Shown: in pieces, positions 52,803-62,124 of the stretch | Numbering within the stretch: the stretch's first letter is position 1 | Layout of the letters: the number at the start of each line of letters is the position of its first letter | Assembly: GCF_004295585.1 (NCBI RefSeq) | Contig: NZ_AP019400.1 | Coordinates: 124,001-188,000, forward strand | DNA from: Cohnella abietis | Lineage (GTDB): Bacteria; Bacillota; Bacilli; Paenibacillales; Paenibacillaceae | Length of the DNA stretch: 64,000 nt | Reading direction: 5' to 3' | Translations under genes and position numbers: made by a program | Notes under the pieces: generated by a model | Databases searched by the model: none | Told to the model about the DNA's origin: nothing | Seen by the model: the letters and a program-made list of their open reading frames with translations, nothing else

Positions 52803-54047
52803 CTATTTAGCACCCGCTTTGACAAGAACTTCAACTAGATTATCCTTTTTAAGTTCTTTTGCGATTGACAATATTTTATTCTTTTGAGCTTGCGTCAGCG
52901 AATCCAAATTCGCTTTGTATTTTATAGCTAACAACTCAAACGTGTCTGCTGAGGCAGGCTCAATCATATAAAATGATATAGCCGTTGTGTATGCCGATAC
53001 GATCAATTTTTGCTTTAAATTCTTATCTGGAACTCCAGCAGGGATATTATAGAAAGTCATTCCCTTGTCGTCAGCATAAAAAATCTTAACTGACTCACTG
53101 TTCGGATCTGCACCATGACTAAGCATCCAATCTACCCATTGCGGATCTCTAAGGGTAATAAACACATCTACATCAGCAGCATCAGCCCTAAATCCGTAAT
53201 CATATAGCATTTGTGCCAATTCAATAGAAGGGGTTGTATACCCAGTTATTTTTTTCCCCTCGGGTGTGAGATGTGTGGCCTGTATACCCAAGCCCGCCCT
53301 CCTCAAATACGAATACCATCCATCACTTCCCGTTCCCAGATTTAGATCTACTTTCTTGGTTGCTAGTAGTACTTTTACAATGTCAGTCAACTTATTAGAA
53401 ACAGCATCCGAAAAGTAAGTATTTACATTTGCCCCCGCCGCTACTGCAACACTAGCCCAAGACGCGTCTTTCTGGTACATGATAAGCTTATTCAAAGCAT
53501 CATTTGGATTGATGCCATCTTTAAGCAATGCAGAGAACTTAACTAGGTCATTATTCTTTAGAACAATGTCCAACTGCGGAAGAAGTTCGATAAGTTCAAG
53601 CGTATATTTCTTGTTATCCCATCTAACCCCTATCTCCAAATACTTTTGTAAAACATCAACCGGAACATAGAATGACCCATTAATTAACGTTACAGGTTGC
53701 GTTAGTTTTACATTTTCATCATTCCTTGTAGCGATCAAAGTACCAACTTGGGTTTCAAAAAAATTACGTTTATTGGTGGTAATTAGTAATGTTTTTTTGT
53801 TATCGCCCGGAAACACTTGACCACCTAACTGACGAAATACACTTGTAGGAACAAAAACTGTATTCTTTTGAATAATTGGCCCTGGCATCAAAACAACGCT
53901 TTTATTGTTAATGGTAAGCGAAATTTTTTTTTCAGGAGTCACAGGTTTCTTTGCCGGTTGTTTGTTAGTCGTTGCTGCTGCGGAAGTCACAGCGGAACTT
54001 GCGAGAATCAGAGCTACGACTAACATTAGCGTTATGATGCGTTTCAT
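52803..54047 (-). CDS. Secreted stalk protein with ankyrin-like repeats
   Basis: About 414 residues: signal peptide (IITLMLVVALILASSAVTSA), a copper-amine-oxidase-N stalk domain (VLMPGPIIQKNTVFVPTSVF), then ankyrin-like repeats (KFSALLKDGINPNDALNKLI, ASVAVAAGANVNTYFSDAVS, WVDWMLSHGADPNSESV). An exported protein combining a wall module with ankyrin repeats is uncommon. The start is ATG 54047 after GGAGTG; the longer frame to 54149 would hide the signal peptide. It is probably co-regulated with the neighbouring stalk/CAP gene. Confidence 0.78.
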   Translation of the reverse strand: MKRIITLMLVVALILASSAVTSAAATTNKQPAKKPVTPEKKISLTINNKSVVLMPGPIIQKNTVFVPTSVFRQLGGQVFPGDNKKTLLITTNKRNFFETQVGTLIATRNDENVKLTQPVTLINGSFYVPVDVLQKYLEIGVRWDNKKYTLELIELLPQLDIVLKNNDLVKFSALLKDGINPNDALNKLIMYQKDASWASVAVAAGANVNTYFSDAVSNKLTDIVKVLLATKKVDLNLGTGSDGWYSYLRRAGLGIQATHLTPEGKKITGYTTPSIELAQMLYDYGFRADAADVDVFITLRDPQWVDWMLSHGADPNSESVKIFYADDKGMTFYNIPAGVPDKNLKQKLIVSAYTTAISFYMIEPASADTFELLAIKYKANLDSLTQAQKNKILSIAKELKKDNLVEVLVKAGAK

Positions 54048-54208
54048 TAATTCAACACTCCATTGTATGGTTTTAGTTAATTTACATACTACGAATACGA
54101 CAAATAAATTACAATACACATTATAAATGTTATAATTATATAAATACACACCGAAATGCCGTTAATACTTTATTCCACCTCTTGTAAGCTTGTTATGAGG
54201 TGGTTCAC

Positions 54209-54550
54209 ATGGAAGAGCTCGTAAAGCGATTAGGTAAACGTATTCGCCAACTTCGTAGGGAGAGGAAGCTAAGCCAAGAAGAATTGGGCGAGCGATCCAA
54301 GTTACATACAAACTACATTGGTCAGGTCGAGCGTGGGGAGAAAAATTTAACTGTCCAAACACTCGAAAAAATAGCACGCGGTTTAAATGTATCCCTTGAA
54401 CAGCTTTTTCGTCATCTTGACCCAATGACGACAAGCGACGGAACAAGTGAACTACTTGAGTTGCTAAGCGAGCGTTCTAAGGATGACAAAGCCTTGGTTC
54501 TGTCGCTCGCTAAGTCAGTGTTTAAGTGGGGGCAAAGAAAGAACTATTAG
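54209..54550 (+). CDS. XRE-family transcriptional regulator
   Basis: 113 residues: a Cro/CI helix-turn-helix (LGKRIRQLRRERKLSQEELG, HTNYIGQVERGEKNLTVQTL) followed by a short helical tail. ATG 54209 follows TATGAGGTG. It diverges from the stalk/ankyrin gene and is followed after 27 bases by a Crp/Fnr regulator. Likely element or surface-gene repressor. Confidence 0.88.
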   Translation: MEELVKRLGKRIRQLRRERKLSQEELGERSKLHTNYIGQVERGEKNLTVQTLEKIARGLNVSLEQLFRHLDPMTTSDGTSELLELLSERSKDDKALVLSLAKSVFKWGQRKNY

Positions 54551-54577
54551 AAGATTGACCAACAAGGAGTCTGTCGT

Positions 54578-55312
54578 ATGTATTCCTCTGTCCTCGATAC
54601 ATCATTTTTCAAAGGTGTAATAGATTCTGCGGACGATGACTTTGTAATAGGAATGTTCGTGGAACGTCACTACCCTAAAGGTTCAGTTGTGTTTCAACAA
54701 GGCGATGAAGGACGTGAGATGTACGTCATTAAGTCCGGTACATTAAAGATTTACAGGCAGGACCAGGGACGAGAAATTGTGCTTGGGCATCAGTTTTCAG
54801 GCGAAGCGATTGGTGAACTGGAAATGTTTCACTATGACAATAAACGGCTTGCCTCTGTTGCTACTATGGAGAAGACGACCCTCTGGATGATTCGTAAAGC
54901 CGACCTCGATAAGCTGGCTCTGAAATATCCTGTACTTCTGCGCAAAGCGTTGTACATTGTGAGTGAACGGTTAAGTCAAGCGAACCGCAAAATTGAATAT
55001 TTATCATTTCTGGATGTACGTGTGCGTGTAGCCAACATCCTTCTTGACTTAAACTCCAACTTCGGAATAGATGCAGAGCAAGGTCGACTAATTCAGTTTC
55101 GCGTCTCGCAGCAGCACTTGGCAAATACAATAGGTGCTGGACGTGAGTCAGTTGCCCGCGTCTTGTTGGAATTGCAGAAGGAAAATCTTATACATATTGC
55201 AAATAAAGATATGTACATTGTAGATTTGCCAAGACTTGAACGATTGGCAGGCCCTGAGTCGGAACCTCAGGAAGAACGGAAATGGCATTCATCCCACAAA
55301 TACATGATATAA
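54578..55312 (+). CDS. Crp/Fnr-family transcriptional regulator
   Basis: 244 residues: N-terminal cyclic-nucleotide-binding-type beta barrel (KGSVVFQQGDEGREMYVIKS, FSGEAIGELEMF) and a C-terminal winged helix (VSQQHLANTIGAGRESVARV). No Fnr-type cysteine cluster is seen, so it is not an iron-sulfur oxygen sensor; the ligand is unknown. CAAGGAG precedes ATG. It probably shares an operon with the XRE gene. Confidence 0.88.
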   Translation: MYSSVLDTSFFKGVIDSADDDFVIGMFVERHYPKGSVVFQQGDEGREMYVIKSGTLKIYRQDQGREIVLGHQFSGEAIGELEMFHYDNKRLASVATMEKTTLWMIRKADLDKLALKYPVLLRKALYIVSERLSQANRKIEYLSFLDVRVRVANILLDLNSNFGIDAEQGRLIQFRVSQQHLANTIGAGRESVARVLLELQKENLIHIANKDMYIVDLPRLERLAGPESEPQEERKWHSSHKYMI

Positions 55313-55343
55313 TTTCCATTTATAAAAATCTATATCCTATTCG

Positions 55344-55380
55344 ACAAAATTCTTGTATTTCTGAACACAAGAATTTTGTG
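55344..55380. terminator. Hairpin between converging genes
   Basis: CAAAATTCTTGT pairs perfectly with ACAAGAATTTTG; usable from both sides. Confidence 0.65.
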
Positions 55381-55659
55381 CTACAAGTCACAACTAGGTT
55401 TCATTAGCTTGTATCCGTCTATGGCATGTGCCAGTTCAGATTTATTTAAGCGCAGTAGTAACAATTGTACATAAGTTTGCTGTTGTTTTTGCCCTATAAC
55501 ATTAATCAAGTCAGTGAAAAATGATAGGTCGAGTTCTGTCCCACGTCTATAAATACAACGGAACAGAGCTTCTGCAGCATTATCGCAACTTTCTAAAGTG
55601 AGCAGTACTTTATTCTCTTCTTCAACCAACAATTTGTAACGCTGTTGCATATCTTCCAT
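55381..55659 (-). CDS. Small helical protein of unknown function
   Basis: 92 residues, helical, with Gln/Leu/Glu-rich heptads and three cysteines. GGAGGGAAC precedes ATG 55659. Converges on the Crp/Fnr gene. No recognised family. Confidence 0.55.
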   Translation of the reverse strand: MEDMQQRYKLLVEEENKVLLTLESCDNAAEALFRCIYRRGTELDLSFFTDLINVIGQKQQQTYVQLLLLRLNKSELAHAIDGYKLMKPSCDL

Positions 55660-55810
55660 GTTTGTTCCCTCCTAGCTGAAATTAAAAAATCCCATTCTAA
55701 AATGTCCCAAATATATTTGTCAAAGGGGCTTTTATTGTAGTAAGACGATACGGAATGCAATAACTGTATCAGGAATTGAATATACCAGTTCCATATAGCC
55801 TACAAATAAC

Positions 55811-56275
55811 GTGACGAACCCAAGGCACGATGTAACTGCAATTGTCCGAATGAATAGTTTCATGAGATACTCACCCCTGCGCGCGTTATATTTCCCATTG
55901 AAGCAGAACGATAAAAATCGTCTCAAGGAAATTTCCCCGTTGATTGACGGAAATATACGTCCCCATGTTTTGATTGGGAGAGCAACTGCAGAGGGGGGCC
56001 ATCTTATAGGCAAATATTTTGAGCTTGGGAGAATCGTTGTAACGCCCAGCATTATAGAGAATGTAACCGAAACGGAACAAATGGTTCTCTTAAATCAGCA
56101 CGCGAACTGCAACTGGGGTGAAATCAGCGAACACGACAGTCTTGAAAATGAAAATGGCTTAAAGCACGGAAGCAGACTCATGTCCGTGTACACAACCGAA
56201 AACGGAGTAAAGCTGTATGTCATAACCGAGGCTGATAGGTCATATACGACAATGTTGCTACCGGAGGATTATTAG
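55811..56275 (+). CDS. Plasmid/element-type accessory protein of unknown function
   Basis: Up to 154 residues. The second half (FELGRIVVTPSIIENV, NCNWGEISEHDSLENENGLK, SRLMSVYTTENGVKLYVITE, TTMLLPEDY) matches a widespread short protein of plasmids and integrative elements, sometimes mislabelled as a restriction subunit; its role is unknown. The N-terminal 80 residues are an uncertain extension. No start has a convincing ribosome site, so the true start is open. The next gene begins 2 bases after its stop. Confidence 0.6.
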   Translation: MTNPRHDVTAIVRMNSFMRYSPLRALYFPLKQNDKNRLKEISPLIDGNIRPHVLIGRATAEGGHLIGKYFELGRIVVTPSIIENVTETEQMVLLNQHANCNWGEISEHDSLENENGLKHGSRLMSVYTTENGVKLYVITEADRSYTTMLLPEDY

Positions 56276-56277
56276 CG

Positions 56278-56595
56278 ATGAAGGAGAACACCGGAATTGC
56301 CGTTCAGGATGAACAAGTACAAGCGGTTGTTCAAGGTCTTGTTGAACACTTGATTGAGTCAAATGACGGGGCTAGTGAGGTTGCAGTTTCGGGTTTGGCA
56401 GGGGAGCTACGAGTACAGATTGAAAATACCGACGAAATAATCCGCATAATTGTGTATCATAATGTCAACATGATGCTGTATGCACTTGCTAGTTACAACA
56501 AATCGATTCGTGAACCTGGCCTTCACCATCGGGCTGAGTTAATTAACAAGTACCTCACTAACCTCATTCTGCTCGAACGTATGGGGTCAATCTAA
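56278..56595 (+). CDS. Small protein of unknown function
   Basis: 105 residues, mixed fold, Val/Glu-rich start and a helical C-terminal part (YNKSIREPGLHHRAELINKY). CGGAGG lies inside the end of the upstream gene, so translation is coupled. It is followed by a broken small gene. No family recognised. Confidence 0.55.
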   Translation: MKENTGIAVQDEQVQAVVQGLVEHLIESNDGASEVAVSGLAGELRVQIENTDEIIRIIVYHNVNMMLYALASYNKSIREPGLHHRAELINKYLTNLILLERMGSI

Positions 56596-56606
56596 GGAGA
56601 ATTCCC

Positions 56607-56916
56607 TTGGCCACTGAAATTTACGGATGTTAAAATTGAAGTATGGAATCAAGAGGAAACACATACTTTCAGGTTGAGTTGATGAATACGAAAGAGGTGG
56701 TATATCGAGGCAACCGTTGCATTGCTTACATCGGCTTCGCCTACAGTCGCGAGGTTCCAATGCCCGCAGCTTTCACAGCCTTGGAGCACGCTCAACTTGG
56801 TTGCTTTGCAGGAGCATTTGTTGAAGACCATCGGCTTTTACCGAACCTTCTGGGACACTTCTTTAAATGATACAACACTCCTCATACACTTAAAATATAG
56901 AAGCCCACGGACCTGA
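56607..56916 (+). pseudogene. Small gene broken by frameshifts
   Basis: AAGGAG followed by TTG at 56607 opens MATEIYG, which stops within nine codons. The other two frames then continue protein-like text in turn: DVKIEVWNQEE, NTYFQVELMNTKEVVYRGNR, and LVALQEHLLKTIGFYRTFWD. Two or three single-base changes would join them. The 75-residue frame at 56643 alone has no ribosome site, so I treat the stretch as one decayed gene. Confidence 0.4.
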
Positions 56917-56939
56917 CACAGCCGTGGGCTTCGTTTTTA
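56900..56939 (+). terminator. Strong terminator
   Basis: GAAGCCCACGG pairs perfectly with CCGTGGGCTTC, then GTTTTTA. Confidence 0.92.
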
Positions 56940-56971
56940 TTTGGTCTTTCAATTCGTAATAGGGGGTACAG

Positions 56972-57064
56972 ATGCGCATACCAACTCATGAGTTAAAGGA
57001 ATTGATTTGCAATGCCATTCAAGTGGAAGAGAAGATTGTAGACGGGCTTTTGAACTTCATCTAA
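56972..57064 (+). CDS. Possible 30-residue peptide
   Basis: ATG with GGGGGT upstream opens 30 codons (starting MRIPTHELKELICN) before TAA, overlapping the converging ATPase gene end by 4 bases. Amphipathic helix character; no known family. It may be real or chance. Confidence 0.3.
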   Translation: MRIPTHELKELICNAIQVEEKIVDGLLNFI

Positions 57065-58179
57065 CGATTCAATTGACGAGCGATATCTTGCAACGCAGTT
57101 AGAAAAGCTTTCACCTCACCTGTTTCCAATGCTCCCTGCACGACCTTGTCTGCCATTACCCAAGGTAAATGCGGAATACGGGCCACAATTGAAGTGCCTA
57201 TGCCTATCTCTATCGCTTGGTTTGACTGTAAGCCGCTACTGTTTTTGCCGTATTCATTCAAGATCAGTTGCACGGACTTATTGTTGTAAAGTAGTTTCTG
57301 TTTCAGTTCTTCTGGAAACCAACGTTCAAACGCACGAAGCGAATGGCTTTCCGCAGTCGTTACAACATATACATGGTCTGCATTCATTAGTGAAATAACC
57401 GATGTATTTGATACCAAATGGCTACTTATTTCTATGAACACATAATCATATCGTTGCTTGAGTTCCTCCAGTAGTTTAAATGTAACATCGCCTGTGAACC
57501 TGTTTGTTTCGTAAGGTGACGAAATGTGAGGCAAGATATGTAGATTTGCTAGTTTTTTATAAATGAATACCTCACAATTAAGCAGTGAGCGTTCGGTATC
57601 CTCTATGAAATCCTCAAGTTTTTTCTCTTTAATTTCATGTTTTTCAAAACCAAAAGCATGAAGCAAATCTGAATTATATAAATTTAGGTCTACAACTGCT
57701 ACTTTCTTATCTCCATTTTTATCAGCAATAAAAGAAGAGAGATTCTTTATGAATGTTGTTTTTCCTTGTCTCGGTAGCGGGGAGTAAGTCACTATGAGTT
57801 TTGACTTCTGACTACTCCGGTTCATTTTGAGATACATTCTGGTCTTTAATGCCGCCAACCGATCTGATTTTAACAGGTTTATTATTTCGTTTGTTATGTC
57901 CTTCTCCATCATCCCATAAATATCGCAAATGAACAGATGGGGCATTCTTAATGTCACTTGATTTGGTCGATCTGTAAGCAAGATAATGGGCTTATCTCCT
58001 TGCGTGTACATAAAATCGAGTACTTTTCCTGGAAGGTTTGTAGATAGAATGATTATATCTGTATCATTTGCTCCCTTCATGGCTTGATCCAGATCAGACC
58101 ATACCGTTACATAATCATCTATTATCTTTGTTAGCATGTCATTCAAATTTATATCTCCTGTGGCAATTCCAATTTTCAT
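57061..58179 (-). CDS. CpaE/MinD-like P-loop ATPase
   Basis: About 372 residues: an N-terminal receiver-like domain without a clear phosphoacceptor set (1-125), then a MinD/ParA-type ATPase with a diverged Walker A (YSPLPRQGKTT near 137) and Walker A'-like VAVVDLNLYNSDL. This order is that of CpaE/TadZ proteins, which place pilus or secretion machines in the cell. ATG 58179 follows CGAGGTG. It is last in a leftward unit with an LRR surface protein and a small membrane protein. No pilin or secretion ATPase is nearby. Confidence 0.75.
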   Translation of the reverse strand: MKIGIATGDINLNDMLTKIIDDYVTVWSDLDQAMKGANDTDIIILSTNLPGKVLDFMYTQGDKPIILLTDRPNQVTLRMPHLFICDIYGMMEKDITNEIINLLKSDRLAALKTRMYLKMNRSSQKSKLIVTYSPLPRQGKTTFIKNLSSFIADKNGDKKVAVVDLNLYNSDLLHAFGFEKHEIKEKKLEDFIEDTERSLLNCEVFIYKKLANLHILPHISSPYETNRFTGDVTFKLLEELKQRYDYVFIEISSHLVSNTSVISLMNADHVYVVTTAESHSLRAFERWFPEELKQKLLYNNKSVQLILNEYGKNSSGLQSNQAIEIGIGTSIVARIPHLPWVMADKVVQGALETGEVKAFLTALQDIARQLNR

Positions 58180-58271
58180 GTTACTCACCTCGTTATATAG
58201 TCTTTAATATTATATTGTTCTGCGTTAAAGGAAGAGGGCATAACCCCATTGATGAAGCGAGCCCTCATTAA

Positions 58272-61256
58272 TTAATTTATTCCAAGCTTGATGTCCTGAT
58301 TTAGCATTTCAGGTTCAACTTTAATATTGATAGTCTTTGTTCCAGTTGTGATAGCAATATTCTTATGCAGCAGTTTATTGGTAAGTCTCTTTTTAATGAC
58401 AACCAGCAATGTATGATTTGCTAGTACATCTGGAATATCAATTACAGTTTCATTTGTGGGTTTAATCTTCATTTTCTTCAATAATATTAGCTTTTCTTGA
58501 CCTGGCATATTATGCATCTCGTAGACAAAAACATTCTTACGGCGGAGCCAGAAAATAACGAGAACAACAAAGGTGAAAAGAACGGCACCCAGTATTATTG
58601 GGTTAATGCTTTGATTAGTCTCATCATTAGTAGACGTTGGTTTGTCATCTATTGGCGTTAATGGGTCAACGGTAGGGGCAGGATCAGCATTTGGAGTTAC
58701 AATTACATTAACGATTAATTCGGGATTATCCTGGGTTAGTTCTAGAGAAACCGCCGATTTCCCGTGGCTCTCAACACCATTGTCTACAACAATTTTAATC
58801 TTCCCGATTTTCTCCAGACTGTTTGCATCTAAGAGAATTAAAGAATGTTCTCCGAGCTCCACTTTATAAAAGGCATACTCACCATTTTCGTTTGTTATCG
58901 TATTTTGCACGATAGATTGCAATTTAACCTGCACTCCTACTAGTGGATTTCCGTTTGAATCCCTTACTACACCATGTATTCTCCCATATATCGTTACTAT
59001 ATCTTCAACTGAGGATTCTTTATCTACTTTTATGGAGATTGGCTTTCTGGGTATGACCGAGATAATGGGCTTTATTGGATTTACAGGAGGGATAGGTTTG
59101 TTCGTATTCTGATTAACACTAGATTGCGTCTCGTTCTGCTTTTCAACTAATAAATGAGCAACAGCGGTCTGACCTTCCCAATGGATACTAATCTTTGTTG
59201 AACCCACCTTATCACCTGTTACTACACCATTCAAAATGTGGGCGATTCGATCTAAAACCACCCATGAACCTTTTGCAGTAATATCTTGGGTACTGTTGTC
59301 ACTATAGATGGCAATCGCCTTGAACTTAGTTGTAGCTCCAACTTGTACTTTAGCAAGCTTTGGCGTAAGCAGAATTTGTTTCAAAACTATAGGTGTAGGC
59401 TCCGGAGTGGGTAGTGGTGGTTCTGGAGATTCCTCTGGTGTCGGTGCTGGAGTAGCTGTAGGACCTGGTGTTGGTCCTGGTGCCGTATCTAGTGTTGGCA
59501 CTGTAGGTGGGTCTAATGTGGGCGTTGATTCAGGTGTTGGCTCCGGTGTTGGCACAGAGGGTAACGCTTTTACGACTAATATAACTGTACTATTCAGGTT
59601 GTTCCAAGTGGCCGTCACATTCGTTGAACCAGATGTAATTCCGGTGGTCAATCCAGATGAGTTAATGCTTGCTTTCATCGAATCGGAGAGTGACCAAACT
59701 GCGGTGTTTGTTATGTCCTGCGTTGATTCATCAGAAAAGTTTGCTGTGGCTTTATACTGTTTTGTTTCTCCAACTTGAACTGTAGCCGTAGCCGGTGAAA
59801 TAATGATGCTCTGAAGGGTTACAACTGCCGGATCGACTTGAACATTAAGTGTAATCTTTGTAAAGGGTGCATCAATGCCATAGTTAAACGCTGTTATTTG
59901 GGTCGTCCCTTCACTCACCCCTGTTATTACACCGCTTGAATTGATAGTTGCAATGTTATTGTTTGCAGAAGAGAATGTAGTTCCTTTAGGATCACTAAAA
60001 GTAAACGGAAATGTAGACCCATCACTCGTAAGGTAATTAATATACCCTGGCTTGATTGTCGCACCTGTTGAAACTTTTATTGTATTTGTTACTGACGACA
60101 ATGGGAACATTTTCTGTTGCGGCTCGATACTAGATCCAGCGGGTAAAGCATTGGCGATCGATTGGTTTTCCCCACTGAACAAATCAATGAAGTTGTAACT
60201 AATATCTGCATACGTTAGGCTAGTAAGTCCATTAAGAGACGTTATATCTGTAATAATATTTCCCTTAAGATCCAAGATGTAGAGGTTGCTAAAACCACTA
60301 ATTGGCGAGGGGTCTGTGATTTCATTATTGCTTGCAACAAAGTTTTTAAGATTAGATAATCCGCTAACCGGTGTAATATCATTTATTTGATTGTAACTAA
60401 ATTGAAGGTCTTGGAGATTAGTTAGCCCGCTTAATGGTACGATATTTGATACTTGGTTATTGCTGAATACGAGATGTGTCAAGTTAGTAAGTCCAGACAG
60501 CGGAGATATACTCGAAATTCTGTTGTTCTGAAGTGCAAGACTTTGTAGCTGCATTAGCTCTGAAAGTGAAGATATATCTGAAATTTGATTATTTCCAACA
60601 TACAAATTTCTCATCGCAGTAAAGGCTAAAAAATTGCTTATATCACTGATTTGATTCCGGGAGATATCTAGGTAAAACAATTGATTCATGCCGCTTAACG
60701 GACTAACACTACTAACATTATTTCCACTAATGTTAAGCGACCACATACCGGTCAATCCAGAAAGGGGTTCAAGTTCAGAGACAGCATTGTTTGACAGGTT
60801 AAGGAACCGCATGTTCGTTAGCCCTCTTAAAGGACTTAAATCGGAAACATTATTGCTGCCTGGACCTGCATCAGATAATAAATCAAGATTCTCCAGTGTC
60901 ATAAGTCCGGCAATTGGAGAAAGATCTGTGATGTTATTACCTGCTAGATTTAGCACCCTGAAATCCAATCCCTTGAACATTTCCATTCCTTCAAGGCTGG
61001 ATATATTCTTGTTCCAAAGTTCATATGGAAGCCCCTTATCTATACCTGACAACGAGTTGAGTTTGATCTCAAGATCCGACTTATAAATTGGTGAACCTAC
61101 AGGTATCTCCAACCAATCATGAATGGCTTGATCTAGATTAGCGTCGGGAAATATTGCTTCTGGATTGGCTGCAGCTGCCTTACCCATGAATAGCGGTAAC
61201 ATTTGAAATACCAATAAAGCCGCTAATATTAATGAAATGTGATTAAACTTCTTCAT
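58272..61256 (-). CDS. Membrane-anchored LRR and Ig-like surface protein
   Basis: 994 residues: signal peptide (ISLILAALLVFQMLPLFMG), an internalin/SDS22-type leucine-rich repeat block of about thirteen 22-residue repeats (about 75-365; L-x-x-L-x-x-N-x-I-S-x-I-x-x-L), three bacterial Ig-like (Big_2) domains, a Pro/Thr/Glu-rich linker (PTPEPTPESTPTLDPP), a carboxypeptidase-regulatory-like domain (GVVRDSNGNPLVGVQVKLQS), a transmembrane helix near 905-925 and a cytoplasmic tail of about 70 residues. AAAGGAGAG precedes ATG. Likely an adhesin or contact receptor that reports to, or is placed by, the CpaE-like ATPase. Confidence 0.85.
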   Translation of the reverse strand: MKKFNHISLILAALLVFQMLPLFMGKAAAANPEAIFPDANLDQAIHDWLEIPVGSPIYKSDLEIKLNSLSGIDKGLPYELWNKNISSLEGMEMFKGLDFRVLNLAGNNITDLSPIAGLMTLENLDLLSDAGPGSNNVSDLSPLRGLTNMRFLNLSNNAVSELEPLSGLTGMWSLNISGNNVSSVSPLSGMNQLFYLDISRNQISDISNFLAFTAMRNLYVGNNQISDISSLSELMQLQSLALQNNRISSISPLSGLTNLTHLVFSNNQVSNIVPLSGLTNLQDLQFSYNQINDITPVSGLSNLKNFVASNNEITDPSPISGFSNLYILDLKGNIITDITSLNGLTSLTYADISYNFIDLFSGENQSIANALPAGSSIEPQQKMFPLSSVTNTIKVSTGATIKPGYINYLTSDGSTFPFTFSDPKGTTFSSANNNIATINSSGVITGVSEGTTQITAFNYGIDAPFTKITLNVQVDPAVVTLQSIIISPATATVQVGETKQYKATANFSDESTQDITNTAVWSLSDSMKASINSSGLTTGITSGSTNVTATWNNLNSTVILVVKALPSVPTPEPTPESTPTLDPPTVPTLDTAPGPTPGPTATPAPTPEESPEPPLPTPEPTPIVLKQILLTPKLAKVQVGATTKFKAIAIYSDNSTQDITAKGSWVVLDRIAHILNGVVTGDKVGSTKISIHWEGQTAVAHLLVEKQNETQSSVNQNTNKPIPPVNPIKPIISVIPRKPISIKVDKESSVEDIVTIYGRIHGVVRDSNGNPLVGVQVKLQSIVQNTITNENGEYAFYKVELGEHSLILLDANSLEKIGKIKIVVDNGVESHGKSAVSLELTQDNPELIVNVIVTPNADPAPTVDPLTPIDDKPTSTNDETNQSINPIILGAVLFTFVVLVIFWLRRKNVFVYEMHNMPGQEKLILLKKMKIKPTNETVIDIPDVLANHTLLVVIKKRLTNKLLHKNIAITTGTKTINIKVEPEMLNQDIKLGIN

Positions 61257-61306
61257 ATGTTTGTTCTCTCCTTTAGTAAACTTTTATTGTCGATTTCATG
61301 TAATCC

Positions 61307-61717
61307 TTAAAATAGGTGCTTTAACTTTTCAATAATCGGAAAGGCCCAAGTCCAGGCAACGCTAAAGGATTCGGCCGTTTTAATCAACAACTCACCTGCG
61401 GGGGCTTCAGGATTATTTTTGGTGTTCATCAGGTATGAAGTGCCGAATGAGATCCCAAAAATCGCCGCAATCCAGATGATGTATTTCAGTAGATCCGAAA
61501 CCTTATGTATGGCTGTGATCACAAGCCACTTGGTAAGTGAAAAGGTATTTGGCTTGGTTTGCTGTACAGCTCTATCAGCTTGCGGGGCTTCAACTGTTTC
61601 TTTACTAACTTTCCCGCTGTTGGCGATTGCTTCAATTAAGTGTTTGACTTCAACCGCTTGAGTTTCCATTTGAATAATGTATCGATTAAGGCTTTCCAAA
61701 CTTATATGTTGATGCAT
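61307..61717 (-). CDS. Small membrane protein
   Basis: 136 residues: N-terminal coiled-coil-like segment (LESLNRYIIQMETQAVEVKH), a linker, then two hydrophobic helices (YIIWIAAIFGISFGTSYLM and SVAWTWAFPIIEKL). GGAGGAGG precedes ATG 61717; the longer frame to 61780 runs over the ribosome site. It is first in the leftward unit with the LRR protein and the CpaE-like ATPase. Not recognised otherwise. Confidence 0.65.
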   Translation of the reverse strand: MHQHISLESLNRYIIQMETQAVEVKHLIEAIANSGKVSKETVEAPQADRAVQQTKPNTFSLTKWLVITAIHKVSDLLKYIIWIAAIFGISFGTSYLMNTKNNPEAPAGELLIKTAESFSVAWTWAFPIIEKLKHLF

Positions 61718-61979
61718 ATAACCTCCTCCGGATTCTAAGAGATGATTTATCTTACCTCCATTAAAAAATTGTCTATTCATTTGTTACAATAATTACAATA
61801 AACTTCCATAAATCGCTTCCTTACGGAGAAATGCCTTAAAGGTCTACACAATGGTTCTGTTGCTACAAAAATGGGGTCAGTAATAATAGATTCCTTAGGC
61901 GTAATAAGGGGCAGGGAATGGCGGGGTACGTGGTTAGTGGGAAAGTCAGCGTACAAGTCAAGAAACGTCCTTCTTGAAT

Positions 61980-62024
61980 AAAATAAGGTAGGAAAACCAT
62001 GAAAGTGGTTTCCCTACCTTATTT
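61980..62024. repeat. Long perfect-armed hairpin
   Basis: AAATAAGGTAGG pairs with CCTACCTTATTT, with AAACCA/TGGTTT continuing the stem inward. It could be a terminator (T-rich on the left strand) or an end of a lost small transposon. No gene precedes it. Confidence 0.6.
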
Positions 62025-62124
62025 GCCTAGTCTTGTTGCTTGGAATAAAGTCTCCCTTTGCTGGTTAAGAGAAAATTTTAGTAGGGAGGACTTAAAAGAA
62101 GGGGCTGCTCAGAAGTACCCCCAT

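Noticed and set aside
59308..59778. 156-residue Gly/Val-rich frame opposite the LRR gene
   Set aside because: It is the complement of the Pro/Thr/Glu linker and Ig-like domains, with no ribosome site.
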